64,000 bases of DNA from Gnomoniopsis sp. IMI 355080 (lineage: Eukaryota; Ascomycota; Sordariomycetes; Diaporthales; Gnomoniaceae). The DNA lies in contig JAPEVC010000061.1 of assembly GCA_027946555.1 (NCBI GenBank), forward strand, positions 1 through 64,000, given 5' to 3'. A model generated the notes under the pieces. It was given only the letters and a program-made list of their open reading frames with translations, did no database searches and was not told where the DNA came from. Position 1 is the first letter of the stretch. Every line of letters starts with the position of its first letter. The translations under genes and the position numbers were made by a program. Positions 22,401 to 33,940 of the stretch are shown in pieces.

Positions 22401-25400
22401 CAATCCTGGGGACCATCGGATCTCTGTGGACCAGCGGCATTCCTATCGACCTCAACGGCCCAAACCAGGACTCGATCAACTCCAAGGAGCAGCCGAAGCT
22501 TATCACAGACCTTCCAGCATACCCCTTCAGCCGTGCCAAGCTATATTGGGACGAGCCCCGACTTAGCAAGATCTACTCCCAGCGTCCCTTCCGTAGGCAT
22601 GCCCTTCTTGGTCTCCGCGACAACGACTGGAACGCGGCAGAGGCAACATGGCGGCATCCGATACGCGTCGCTGAGCACCCGTGGATCCTAGACCATGCAC
22701 TCGAAGGCTCCCCGCTCTATCCGGGCACTGGCATGCTGGTCATGGCTATCGAGGCCGTGCGCCAGCTGTCCGCGGCGGTCCAAGACCGCATCAGCGGATA
22801 CCGACTCGAGAATGTGCGCTTTATGCGGTCCATACCCGTCAACGACTCGGAGAAGGGCACCGAGGCCAAGTTGTACCTGAAACCGCGCAGGCACACGGCC
22901 AAGGACGCGAACCAGGCGTGGTACGACTGGCGCGTATTCACAATCGGTGGCGACGAGTGGATCGAGTGTGCTTTCGGAAGCATCAAGGTCGAGCTGGAGC
23001 CCGAGGAGACGCCTGCCACAGTGGCGCGCAAAGACCGATTCTGGAAGACTATTCAAATGGAGCACGCGGAGGCTGCGGCGAACTGTACTCTGAGCGTGCA
23101 GAGCCCGCAGCTGTACGAAAACCTTTCGAAGAAGTCCGGCTTCGACTACGGTCCATACTTCCAGGGACTGCGCCAGATCAAGTACGGTCGCAATGGTTAT
23201 GCTTCCGGCATGTTAGCGCTGCGTGACTATGCAAAAAACATGCCGTATGCGGAAGAGGACCCTTGTGTGATCCATCCCACGACTTTTGACTCGGTGTTCC
23301 ACGTCGGCTTTGTCTCGCTCTCCATGGGCGGTTGGGAGCCCATCCCTACATTAATGTTCAGCAACCTGAAGGAGCTCTGGGTTTCGCACAAGCTATTCAC
23401 CCTATCCGGAAACCCACTGCTTCACGTGGCGACCAAGGAAGTCCTCCGCACGTTCCGCGAGTTCGAGTGGGATGCCAGCACACTCCTTGCAGACACTGGC
23501 GAGCCCGTCATCGTGGCAAAGGGAGAACGTGGCACGGTCATCGCAGGTGCGGGCAGCAGCTCGAGGGACGACGACGGAGCAAGCCGCTTCTCGTATGGTA
23601 TAGACTTCAAGCCTGACCTTTCGTTACTGGATATGCCTGAGACGGAGGCATACTTGAAAGAAATGTTTGCCAGGGATCCGCAGTACTCTCCAGACCCTCA
23701 GGATGCCGAGGCCGTCGATCGCGCCGATGCCATCGCGCTGTATTTCATCGAAAGCGCCCTGGACAAAATCGACAATGGAGAGTCCATTGAATTTGACAAT
23801 CACTTGACAAAGTATGTCGACTTTCTGCGCAAGGTACGATCGAACCGGGAAAAGTACACACTGGAATCTCGTGGTCTCGGACACCTGAAGATTGAGGACG
23901 TAATTCGTGACGCCGACAACGAGCCGACGCAGAAGCTGGTCAAGAAGGCCGGAGAGCATCTCTATGGCATCCTCGCCGGAACTGATAACGCTCTTCAAAT
24001 CATATTCGAAGGCAACCTTGCAAACGGTGAGTCCCCTCTGCAACACTGATATACTGTAGATGGGTAGCGTCTGCAGATGGCTCTTCATAAGAAGACTGCT
24101 TTGTGATGCCTTCTGGATCACACGCAACGCCCCAAGAATAAGAACACGGACAACAACAACAAAATAGGAAGCTATGACTGATAGAAACTTTCCTAGACTT
24201 CTACCACTGCGACTTTTACTCGCGCCATTATCGCAAGGCAGGAGCATACATGAGTATACTAGCCCATGCGAACCCTCAATTGAGAATTCTCGAGGTCGGC
24301 TCGGGAACAGGCAGTGCCACGAGCAAGGTTTTGCCATTTTTGGTAGACAGCGATGGTCTTCAGGGTGATCAGATGGTCCGGTAAGTGAATAGCTTGATCC
24401 TATTCACCCGCGCATGGGGACGATTTTTAGGGTTCTGCGTCATTGACTAAGTACTTTATCTCCTCCCAGATTCGGTGAGTATGCCTACACGGATATATCT
24501 GTGGGCTTCTTCGAGAAGGCGAGAGAGAAGTTCGCCTTTGCCGAGAAGCATATGCGCTTCAACAAGCTGGATCTCGAGATCGATCCTGAGCTGCAGGGCT
24601 TCACGAAAGGTAGCTATGACTGCATTATGGCTTGCAATGTGATCCACACCACCTCTGACCTCATGAAATGCCTGCGCGACTTGAAGTCGATGCTGAAGCC
24701 TGGTGGGAAGCTGATAATGATGGAGACCACCGTCGACAATATTCGTGACGGCATCATTTTCGGCCTGCTCCCCGGATGGTGGATGCGTGAGGGACATTGG
24801 TGGGAAGGCGAGGTGGATGCCGAACAGCCTGGCAACGGCGAAGACGAGGCCCTCGGGCCCATTCTGACCGAGGATGGCTGGGATGCCGCCCTGCGGACGG
24901 CAGGCTTCTCGGGTGTAGACATGATTTTCAGGGATAACGAGTGGAAGCCTCGTCACCGTGTGTCCACCCTCGTGACCACAAATCCGGAAATGCCTGTCGA
25001 GACCAAGGCTGATGATCCTGAGAGATGGGTCATCTTGGCGGACCCTAGCTCGGGAACCCAAGCTGCTTTTGCTGCCACTCTCCAGGAGAAGCTGGCCACT
25101 ATTCCGTGGGCCGGTAGGAACGTCACTATTCATGACCTCGAAACCCTTGCTGGGATGGAGCAGCTCAAAAGCATAAAGGTTATCAGCTTGCTAGAGGTCG
25201 ATCAGTCCTTCTTCGGCGAAATCACTGGGCCTCAGTTCGAGACCCTCAAGAAAGTCAGCCTGGATACCAAGACTGTACTCTGGCTCACGCGCGGGGGTAG
25301 TCCCGGGGCCGTCAATCCCGCTGCTGAGATCGCAGTCGGCTTCTCTAGAAGTTTATGCTCTGAGCGAGGCGACCAGGCATTTGTCACCCTGAGTCTGGAG

Positions 25401-27812
25401 ACCGAGGCCGTCAAGGAAGGAGTGGATCATGTGGTTCGCCTTCTAACGCACTTCCACAAGTCAGGAGGGCAGACCACAGAGTCTGAGTCCGAATTCTCGG
25501 TTCAGAACGGCCTGATCCACATTCCGCGTGTCATTCCGCAGAAGAAGGTCAATCAGATACTGGCCTCCCGGTCAAAGCTGCCCGAAAAGCGGACGTTCAC
25601 GCTTGGACAAGAAGGGAGCCCCAAGCCGCACATCGGCCTTACAATCCAACAACCCGGTCTGCTCGATACTCTCTACTATACCGAAATTGCTCCGACCAGC
25701 AGCGAGCTCCAAGAAGGAGAGGTTGAGATCGAAGTCAAGGCGGCTAGTCTGAACTTCCGTGACGTGATGATCGGACTCGGACAGGTACCTGGAGACGGTC
25801 TTGGGCTCGAAGGCTCTGGCGTGATAATCCGTGCCGGGCCCAACACCAAACTGCAGCCGGGTGATCGCGTTATGTACTTTATCTTCTCCACTGGCGGATG
25901 CTGCGGTACCTACGTGCGCTGCACAGAGGTTTCTACGCAAAAGATTCCTAACCAAATCTCGTACCTTGATGCCGCGGCAATTCCTGCCGTGTGGTGTACG
26001 GTTGTGTACGCCTTCGACTACGTTGCGCGACTGCGCAAGGGTGAGAGCGTGCTGATCCACGCGGGTGCTGGTGCGGTGGGACAGGCGGCGATCCAGCTTG
26101 CTAAACTGCGCGGCGCCGAGATATTCGTCACCGTTGGCAGCGACTGGAAGCGCGAGCTGATTAAGGAACTATACGGCCTTGCCGACGACCACATCTTCCA
26201 CAGCAGAGAAAACAGCTTCGTGGATGACGTCTTCCACGCTACGGGAGGACGTGGTGTTGACGTTGTCCTGAACTCGCTAGGCGGCGAATTGCTGCAGCAT
26301 TCGTGGAAATGCACTGCGCCATTCGGCCGCTTCATTGACATTGGAAAGGCAGATATTCTCGCCAATAACACGCTGGAGATGGGCCACTTCCTGAGAAACA
26401 TACTCTTTGCCGCCGTGGATGTAGCTGGCATGTACGAGGAGAACAAGCCACTGATGAGAGAGGTTCTCGATGACGTCTTCAAGCTCTTTGAGCAGTACCC
26501 TCACCTGCACAATCCTAAGCCCCTACACGCCTACCCACCATCCAAGGTTGAGGATGCGATGCGCGCCTTACAAGGAGGCAAGATTGCCGGAAAAGCAGTC
26601 ATCGACTTCGAGACGCCCGGTGACCTTGTGCAGTACCAGCCGGCGTTAAGGCCCGCGTATATGTTCCAGGCCCAGGCCACATATGTCATCAGCGGTGGAC
26701 TCGGTGGACTTGGTCGTGAGATTATGCGCTGGATGGCAGACCGTGGTGCGAAGCACTTCCTCGTCACCTCTTCGCGAGGCCCTGCTGGAAGACCCGAAGT
26801 ACTGGCCTTTATACAAGAAATGGAGGATCGCGGTGTCATCATGATGACTCCGGCGTCAGATATCTCAAATCGTGCCCTTTTAGAGAATACGCTCAAGGAG
26901 GCAGCAAAGACGCTGCCACCAATCAAGGGTTGTATACAGGCGGCTATGGTCCTGGCCGACAACATGGTATCCAACATGACGATCGAGCAGTTTCACCGAG
27001 CCCTGGGCCCCAAATACCAGGGCTCATGGAATTTACACGAGCTGCTGCCCAAGGACATGGACTTCATGGTATTCCTCTCGTCCATGAGCGGCATAATCGG
27101 TAATCCGGCGCAGGCCAACTACGCGGCCGGCAACACCTTCGAGGACGCGCTGGCGCGGCACCGCGCCGCCACCGGCCTGAAGGGCGTATCATTCGATCTG
27201 GGACTCGTGCTCGAAGCCGGCTGGGCCAGCGATAACTTCGAGGACGTTACCAAGAGTTTGCGCGCGGGACTGGGCGGCCTGACGCAGGCGCAGCTTATGG
27301 CGATCCTAGACGTGCTATGTGACCCGGCGTACGACTGCTGCGCCAGCGAGGCCGGGGCAGCACAGGTCGTCAACATTCACGACAAGCCGTCCAAGCTCTA
27401 CCGGATGTTCCAGGACGGCGTGCTGCACTGGGTCGGTAAGCCGCTGTTCCGTAATTTGCTGCGCCTGGGTCAGGTCGAGCTTGTCAACGGCAGCGAGAGC
27501 AGCGAGGGCGAGTCGACCGCAGTCGACTACCTAGCCCTGATCCGGGCGGCTGGCGACGCCGAGGAGGCTGGCCACATTGTCACGCAGGCATTGCTTGGCA
27601 AGCTGAGCAAATCGCTGTCGGTGCCCGCCGAGAGTCTCGATGTTGGCAAGCCTGCGTATGTGTTGGGGGTAGACTCTCTGATCGCTGTTGAGCTACGGTA
27701 TTGGTTCTTAAAACAATTTGGGGTTGAAGTGCCTGTATTTATCATCTTGAAAAAACAGCCTACGACTGAGTTGTGTCGGCATGTGGCAGACCAGGTCACT
27801 GCGCCAAAGTGA
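19427..27812 (+). CDS. Highly reducing type I polyketide synthase (KS-AT-DH-cMT-ER-KR-ACP)
   Basis: Eight exons (19427-19577, 19645-19679, 19742-19886, 19966-20720, 20787-20894, 20966-24026, 24197-24380, 24470-27812) join in frame to 2593 residues. The KS (about 8-430) has the active-site Cys179 in DTACSS plus HGTGTPVGDP and KSNIGH. The AT (about 553-870) has Ser645 in GHSSGEIA. The DH has His975 in HALEGSPLYP and Asp1173 in HPTTFD. The C-methyltransferase (about 1415-1600) keeps ILEVGSGTG. The ER (about 1875-2190) has LNFRDVMIGLG and the NADPH motif HAGAGAVGQ. The KR has SGGLGGLG and NYAAGN. The ACP carries the phosphopantetheine Ser (about 2549) in GVDSL. All domains look catalytically intact, so the product should be a methyl-branched, largely saturated chain. 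There is no thioesterase or other release domain. This is the backbone gene of the cluster. Confidence 0.95.
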
Positions 27813-28689
27813 GAACAACGTTGGTAGCGAGGGTACGCTATTTGGAGCTTGATGGGAGAAAGAGTCAGGAATTTCAAAAATGTGGTTCGCGGTCGATTGA
27901 GTTTACGACCGTACGGTCTAAAGCCGTTTGGAAAGGGCGACTGAAAGACTGTTGATTAATGTTGTGTGAGAATGAGAATTCAATAGAAAAGCCAGCCACG
28001 AAGGGTCGGCTAACAGACCCTCCAGATGATGACTAATATCAAGTTCACATTCACTGAGATTTGTGGTGCCAGGCGTCCACGGGTGTCTAGTGCAGACTGA
28101 TGCGGACGGTCGGTCCGGCCTTGTAGTAGGTATACTCTGCAGCTTTTCGAAGCAATTGCTCGGCCTTTGTCGGGGAGTCGTACTCAATTACCCGAGACAA
28201 TCGGAAATAGTCGCACGTTCACCCGGGCCTTCGGAGATGGTGTGGTTGAAATATGCAGTTGTGCAACACCCCCAGCGATTCTACGGACCTACTTGTCCAA
28301 CATCCTCACCCGCTCAGTCCCGTTGAGGCCTTTCACTTTCAATTCTTGCCTTTGACAAGCGGGATCCAGTTCGTTCTTTGCCTTCTTATATGCTCTACCA
28401 CAGTCCTATGTAACAGACACGGCAAGGACAACTGCAGGCATGTCAACAGAAAGAAGTGAAGACGTAAGGAAGTGAAAATGCTCACCATTCGAACCATCGA
28501 AATCTTGAAAATCCAGCAATCGGTATCCGGACACGACCACGGCCACATCGCCGCCGCGACAAGCCATTTCTTTCAAGCACACTATGTCGGCGTCGCAAGT
28601 AAGCTGCCCAGGTGGAAGGATTATATGTCTCGAGTAATACCAAGAGCTTGGAGTTGGAGGCTGGCTGCATACTGACCAGTTCGTCCGGT
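27813..28689. other. Intergenic region after the PKS
   Basis: This is the PKS 3' region and the probable former promoter and 5' end of the broken regulator. Open frames here do not resemble known families. Confidence 0.4.
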
Positions 28690-30908
28690 ATAGGAGCGGA
28701 TACGATCGTCAGGTTCCATGCAATACATGCGTAGTCCGTAGGCCTTCAGAGCTATGCAAATATGACTCCATGACTGTACCGTCGACGACTCGCATTAATG
28801 ATCGCATCCAACAACTTGAAGATCTTTTAATAAGTCTTATAAGGCAAGCAGAGCCTAAAGAAAATAAGACTACTCCGGACGCTGATAGAGGGCGGACATC
28901 GGGTCATTGGAATCCACGTGTCGTCCGAGCCTCCCGTTGTCACCAATCGCCAATGCCCCTGCTCATCAAAGTAAAGAGATCACCGAAAAAACAGCTCCAG
29001 ATTCACCATTAACATATGGAAGGATGCGTGTCGATAACTCGCGCGGCGGTAGCAGCTACGTCGACAGTGCGCATTGGACAGCCATCCTCGACAGCATTGC
29101 TGAGCTGAGAGACTGCTTTGCCACCTAAGACGACGGCGGAGATATTGATACGCCCAGAATAACCGGTCTGGAACTTCTCTATGGCCGTTCAGACCATCTT
29201 AGTAAATAAGAGATGTTGGCTTTGATGCCGCCGAGCCAATTCGTCGACCGCTTAGTCGCTCAGTATTTCAATACTTTGGACTACAGGTGAGTTCCCATTC
29301 CGTAGTTCCTGTATAACGTAGTAAAGACATCAAACGTAGCCGACGAACTATCTCCGCTTCCTGCAGCGGTCTTGCATAGTGGTCAGTTCCTTGACCAACA
29401 CGAACGATTCCGGCAAAGTCCATCCGCCGCATCAATCATTTGGGTGGGTCTCTTGTTCTCGATCATGTGTATAGCGACACATTTCCGGCAAATCTCAACT
29501 CCTTCATATGGGCCACTGGAGTTAGGTTCCAAGAAGATCGAAGCCAATTCCTCCAATATGGAGACAGAGCCATCCAGTGCCTTATCCAGGGCAGATACCT
29601 CAACGGCGGGTCTTACGTGCTCGAGAGTGCAATAAACTATCTTACTATCGAGCTTTTCTTGAGCAAGAATGCTCAGATTGTGATATGGGTGCTCCTAGGT
29701 ATTACGATCCGCCTCTCCCTGAGAATGGACTACCACAGAGATCCGAAGCATTTCCCATCTATTACTAGCTTCGAGGGCGAGATGCGCAGGCGAGTGTGAG
29801 CGACCATATACCAGCTTGACGTGGGTACCTCAATGCAGATGGGACTACCGAGGACGATCAAGGATACTCACACAGACACGACTGAACCACAGAATCTCTG
29901 GGCCACGGACAAAACGTTCAAATGGTTGGAAATTCCCAAGTCACAGCTAACTTCAAACATGACACCGATGCTCCATATAATAACCTAAAACAGCCTGATC
30001 GCAGTTGGTGGTGCTATTGTTGATATCACCGGGCAAACAGGTACTCTATCGAATTCACATGTGATCATGCAGGTGGATCAGTCGCTTCAGACCGCGCACC
30101 TCTATATCCCATCGGGTCTTCAGTGGCGACCATTGCCACAATCAATTACAGACACACCCCAGGTTATAATACAGCGAATCTGGCTCCAGGTTTTTTTCTT
30201 TTTTCTTCACAGGCTGCAGATTGTTCTTCATAGAAAGTTCCTAAGTCCAGCGGACACGGAAGATTAGTGTCCGTATTCCAGGAAGGTCTGTCTGAATGCA
30301 GCCACAAAGATACTTGAATTTCAGCATCTGGTGGACGACGAGACAAGGCCGAATGATCGACTATATCAGATGCGAGGGAGGATGTCCTCTCTTCTCAACA
30401 ATGATTATTTACTCGGTACCAGCGTCTTTTGTTCGTATCTGCAGCAAACATGGAATGTACCAAATCCTCCACCACGAGGTCAAGTGGACACACTATCTCC
30501 AGATTTACTTCGCCGACTTCTCGAGAAGCCACGCAATACTTGGATGAAATCCGCAGACATATCCAAGGAGCCACGGCAAGCTGCGCGTGCTGTAGACCTT
30601 TCGCTGAGCCATATGAGCTCAGTAGGCCGGAAAGCACAGGATTCGCCCTCGATGGACACTCAAAAACCCTTTGTTCACCCGAATCAAGGCGAAGGAAAAA
30701 TTGTAGTAGAAATAGCCAACATTTCAGTTAAGTCTATCTTTTACCCGCTGGTGCTGCATTTGACTCGCGCCTGCACCATAGTCCCACCGTTGTGAAGACG
30801 AACTGCTACGAGGATTACTTCACGGCTTTTAACTTTGACAACGCTTTGGGATTCGATGAGACGATTTCCATTGCGTCCTATGTAGATCCGCTCGATTCAT
30901 CATTCTAG
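28690..30908 (+). pseudogene. Decayed Zn2Cys6 transcription factor (fungal-specific TF domain)
   Basis: The three frames together spell a full-length fungal regulator. The zinc cluster reads TDQFVRYRSGYDRQVPCNTC followed by VVRRPSELC. The last three Cys positions are kept, but the first three read T, F and Y. A coiled linker (RINDRIQQLEDLL) follows. The middle homology region is recognisable in PSQFVDRLVAQYFNTLDY, IIWVGLLFSIMC, GGSYVLESAINYL, RMDYHRDPKHF, GEMRRRV and QLDVGTSMQMGLPR, and the tail in LEFQHLVDDETRP. In-frame stops occur at 29126 (TAA), 29207 (TAA), 29797 (TGA in place of Trp) and 30265 (TAG). Frame changes fall near 28900 and 29480. It lies next to the PKS gene where a pathway-specific activator is expected. 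Confidence 0.88.
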
Positions 30909-31310
30909 TTGGCTGGATGCGTTGCAACATGCCCAAGTGACGGGAATTTGCGCTGACGACCCGAGTCTGTGACCTAGACAGAGAGATCGTTGGTGCAGCC
31001 CGTCGGGCCCTTGAAGGACGCGAAGCATTTCATGTCTACAAAGGTCCGAGCGATTATAAGCAACTGTATCTTGTGCCCAATATGCCGTGAACTGGCATCG
31101 CGATCACCTCTCTTCAAACCCCTGCATTCAACACAACGTTGCCTAGCGCCGGATATTACCGTGAACTCTAACGTCGAGTGCTAACATGGCAGGAATCATG
31201 CTATTATTATTCTGGTCTGGATCTATTCCTCAGCCAAAGAACGCCCAGGGAAAGAGTTCGAGCTGTTATTGCAGCCTTCGTCTGCTCAGCTGATTTTGTT
31301 AGTCTCACTG
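30909..31310. other. Intergenic region
   Basis: This lies between the broken regulator and the convergent F-box-like gene. Nothing was recognised. Confidence 0.4.
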
Positions 31311-32801
31311 CTATCCGTAGCAGAAAAGTTTCGCCCTGAGGTAGTAGTTGACACAAGTCTCCTCCTTACACAGCGGTCTGACCGAACTCCATTGTGGATA
31401 GAGGTCCATAGTCATAGTGCTGAGCGGCATTTGAGGGTAAATGGGTGTGGCCTTTGGATGAGGGTATGTGCGAATGTCCATCGCGTGGAGCCATGGGTGT
31501 GTAGGGACAATTTTCGTGGCCAGATCGGTCATGGCCGCCGCTTTGCAGATCTCGATGTCTTTTTCGTAGTGGACCGCAAGACACCAAGGGTTGGTAGCGG
31601 TAGCACTGACACGACTCAAGTAGTGCGCACGTATGGTTACACAGCGGCCATGGTCAATGTAGTATGAGAATCGCGGGCCACCCCACTCCAGGAGAAACAG
31701 TGACGGTTTCCCAGCAGCAGGCATCTCGTTACCCTCCCCAAGTTCGTAGTGAACCCAAGACCCCAGGCCAAGCAGGCCCCGAAACTCGGACCCAAAACAC
31801 ACCATTTCTGGCATAGCATCCGGATGAAGGCTGCCAGGACAAAGAAGATTTACTGGCCCTATACGTCGAAGCCTCCGTAACATATCTCTGAGCTCGGGAG
31901 CGGGAATCTGCGCGTCCGCGGTGGGATTAAGCGCCTCGACGCGACAGTGGGGAATCCACTCCAGCTTCAGCATCACCTCGTCGTTCCACTCATTGAGGTA
32001 TAGAGTGGCTCGCGGCCAAGTAGGTGCCGCTAGAATGGTGCAGCATGTGTCGTGGTCGGCATGGCGGCACTCCACCCGGAAGCTGTTCAGGCATGCTCTC
32101 CAATCCCCGCCTCCAAGATGCAGCTGACGCCAGGCATCGATATGCTCTTGGATACTGGCACAGGATATATGAACATGCTCACAAAGCGGTACTAGCCCAA
32201 GCTGGCCCAGACATCGGCGATGCCGGGGGTGTCGGGACGGCTGCTGGTCGGCGAAAGAAAAGCGACAGGCATCGTGATGAGCATCACAGGCGTTGCAGTA
32301 AGTGCTGCTGTGGTTAACGGCGAAATGTAACTGCTCGAATTTGCATTTGTCAAACGCCAGACGCACATTTGCATCGTTCCAGCGCTTGCAATTGTCACAT
32401 CGTCCGTCTTTTTGTAGAAGGCGCCGAAACTCTTGCGAGGGCCTGTCCAGCAAAGAAGGCTGGAGGGCTGTGTCAAGAAGACGCAAAAAGGTTCTCGAAG
32501 CTATCCTGAGACAGCATTGCGATACGTCGTCGCCGCTAAGGAAGCTGATGATATGCAGGAGGAGCTCTTCAGGCAGCCTGGTCAAGGGACAGAAGCGATT
32601 ATTATAGACCTGTGTGGCAATGGACGGATCCATAAGACGATGAAGATCGCAGATTTTGGCGAGTAAGACTTGAGCCTGGTGGTTGTCGCGCGCCTCGCGC
32701 TGAATCCATCGTTGGTCTTCAGCCGCATTGATTTGCATTCGAAGCTTTCGTGCAAGATACCGTCTGTATGGATATAGAAGCCATGAGAAAAAACCCCACA
32801 T
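31311..32801 (-). CDS. F-box-like protein with Cys/His-rich middle
   Basis: A single exon encodes 496 residues from the ATG at 32801. After a short hydrophobic/basic start, residues about 72-115 (LTRLPEELLLHIISFLSGDDVSQC) match the F-box, the domain that docks substrate receptors to Skp1 in SCF ubiquitin ligases. A middle region contains paired cysteines (CDNCKRW, YCNACDAHHDAC) that could bind a metal. The rest has no recognised repeat or domain. Fungal genomes carry many lineage-specific F-box proteins of this kind with unknown targets. It is on the opposite strand to its left neighbour and probably outside the PKS cluster. Confidence 0.75.
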   Translation of the reverse strand: MWGFFSWLLYPYRRYLARKLRMQINAAEDQRWIQREARDNHQAQVLLAKICDLHRLMDPSIATQVYNNRFCPLTRLPEELLLHIISFLSGDDVSQCCLRIASRTFLRLLDTALQPSLLDRPSQEFRRLLQKDGRCDNCKRWNDANVRLAFDKCKFEQLHFAVNHSSTYCNACDAHHDACRFSFADQQPSRHPRHRRCLGQLGLVPLCEHVHISCASIQEHIDAWRQLHLGGGDWRACLNSFRVECRHADHDTCCTILAAPTWPRATLYLNEWNDEVMLKLEWIPHCRVEALNPTADAQIPAPELRDMLRRLRRIGPVNLLCPGSLHPDAMPEMVCFGSEFRGLLGLGSWVHYELGEGNEMPAAGKPSLFLLEWGGPRFSYYIDHGRCVTIRAHYLSRVSATATNPWCLAVHYEKDIEICKAAAMTDLATKIVPTHPWLHAMDIRTYPHPKATPIYPQMPLSTMTMDLYPQWSSVRPLCKEETCVNYYLRAKLFCYG

Positions 32802-33863
32802 CACTGGTCCTTTGCAATTGTCGATCTGATCCTACCGGAGACGGCATGGGGAGGCCGACGAAGCCCAGTCAAACAAGAGTAAGGTAGAAGACACGATGAT
32901 TGTGGATGGTTGTAACGGAGGTGAGAAATTTTTGCAGAAGATGAATGGACAAGAATCGCAAGGTTGCATAAGGCATGGAGCTCGGAACGTCGAAGACTGG
33001 TGCTGTAGACTTGTAGTGCGCACTGTTTTGAGGCGAGAAAAAGAAGATCCAAGAAATTGGACATGTTAGCCCCAGGGTGTTCCAAAGTGGACAGCTTATG
33101 AAGCAGTCACACTTTTGTGAAGTGCTGAGGAGCTCAGTAAGGGTGACTCATTGGCAAAATGGTAGCTGATGTGTCAAGATTAACTCTAAAGCCTTGCTTG
33201 ACGCCGGTTGGATTGCTGATTAGATGCACGTGGTAGGGACTTAGCTGCTCGAAGCTAGAGAAGGCCGGCCGCCGGCGTAGTGTGCAGCGCAGGTCACAGG
33301 TGTCTGTTAGACTGTGCGTAGCGCACTTGAGCGTCTTTGCGAAAGGCACCGTCCAAGAAAGTGGGGATAGTGCTTCGAGGTTCGAAAACTGTTGTAGAAA
33401 CGCAGCATACTGATACATGAGTTCGAATAGGTGCTCTGCGGCCGTGTTGCTGGATGGCTCTGTGCCGTGGTTGATGGGGTATGCCAGTCCCGCCTGACAT
33501 CGGGTTTTTACACTCTTTGGTCTCCCTTGAGAGGACGAGAACCAAGTGAAGGTCTGATCTTTGCTATCTGACTGGCATATAATAGTAATTACACACGAGC
33601 TCATGGCCCTAAACAGCCTACCGTATTCGAATGGGCGCCCTTAAGTAGCGCACGGTTCGTGCGAGGGCTTCGTCGGGTGCCAGAGGGTGTCAACCGCCTG
33701 GTCAACAAATTGAAGCTCTTCGCCTTGATAGCTTGTAGAAATGAGTAAGCCGATCTTGGAGCCCACCGATGAAATGTCATGAAAAGATCAAGTGATGGAA
33801 ATTCACACAATCCCTCTTCCGCAAGCAATCATGTACAAGTTCTGTAGAAAAATTTATAGCAGA

Positions 33864-33940
33864 CCTTCTTCTCCTTCTTCTCCTTCTTCTCCTTCTTCTC
33901 CTTCTTCTCCTTCTTCTCCTTCTTCTCCTTCTTCTCCTTC
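33864..33940. repeat. Microsatellite, unit CCTTCTTCT
   Basis: About eight and a half tandem copies of a 9-bp pyrimidine unit cover 77 bp. The strand is purely pyrimidine, so length variation by slippage is likely. Confidence 0.9.

Noticed and set aside
23624..25133. Long minus-strand open frames inside the PKS gene (23624-24337, 24456-25133)
   Set aside because: They are antisense to conserved DH, cMT and linker coding sequence and have no recognisable family; shadows of codon bias.
31269..31667. Plus-strand open frame of 132 codons overlapping the F-box-like gene
   Set aside because: It is antisense to a much longer coding frame with an F-box; no similarity of its own.
33134..33604. 156-codon minus-strand frame
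   Set aside because: No motif, no ATG-associated promoter signal, and composition unlike neighbouring proteins; left as unassigned.
33864..33940. Possible CRISPR-like or coding repeat array
   Set aside because: It is a simple 9-bp pyrimidine microsatellite without spacers; the Pro-Ser or Gly-Glu peptides it would encode are not embedded in a credible protein.
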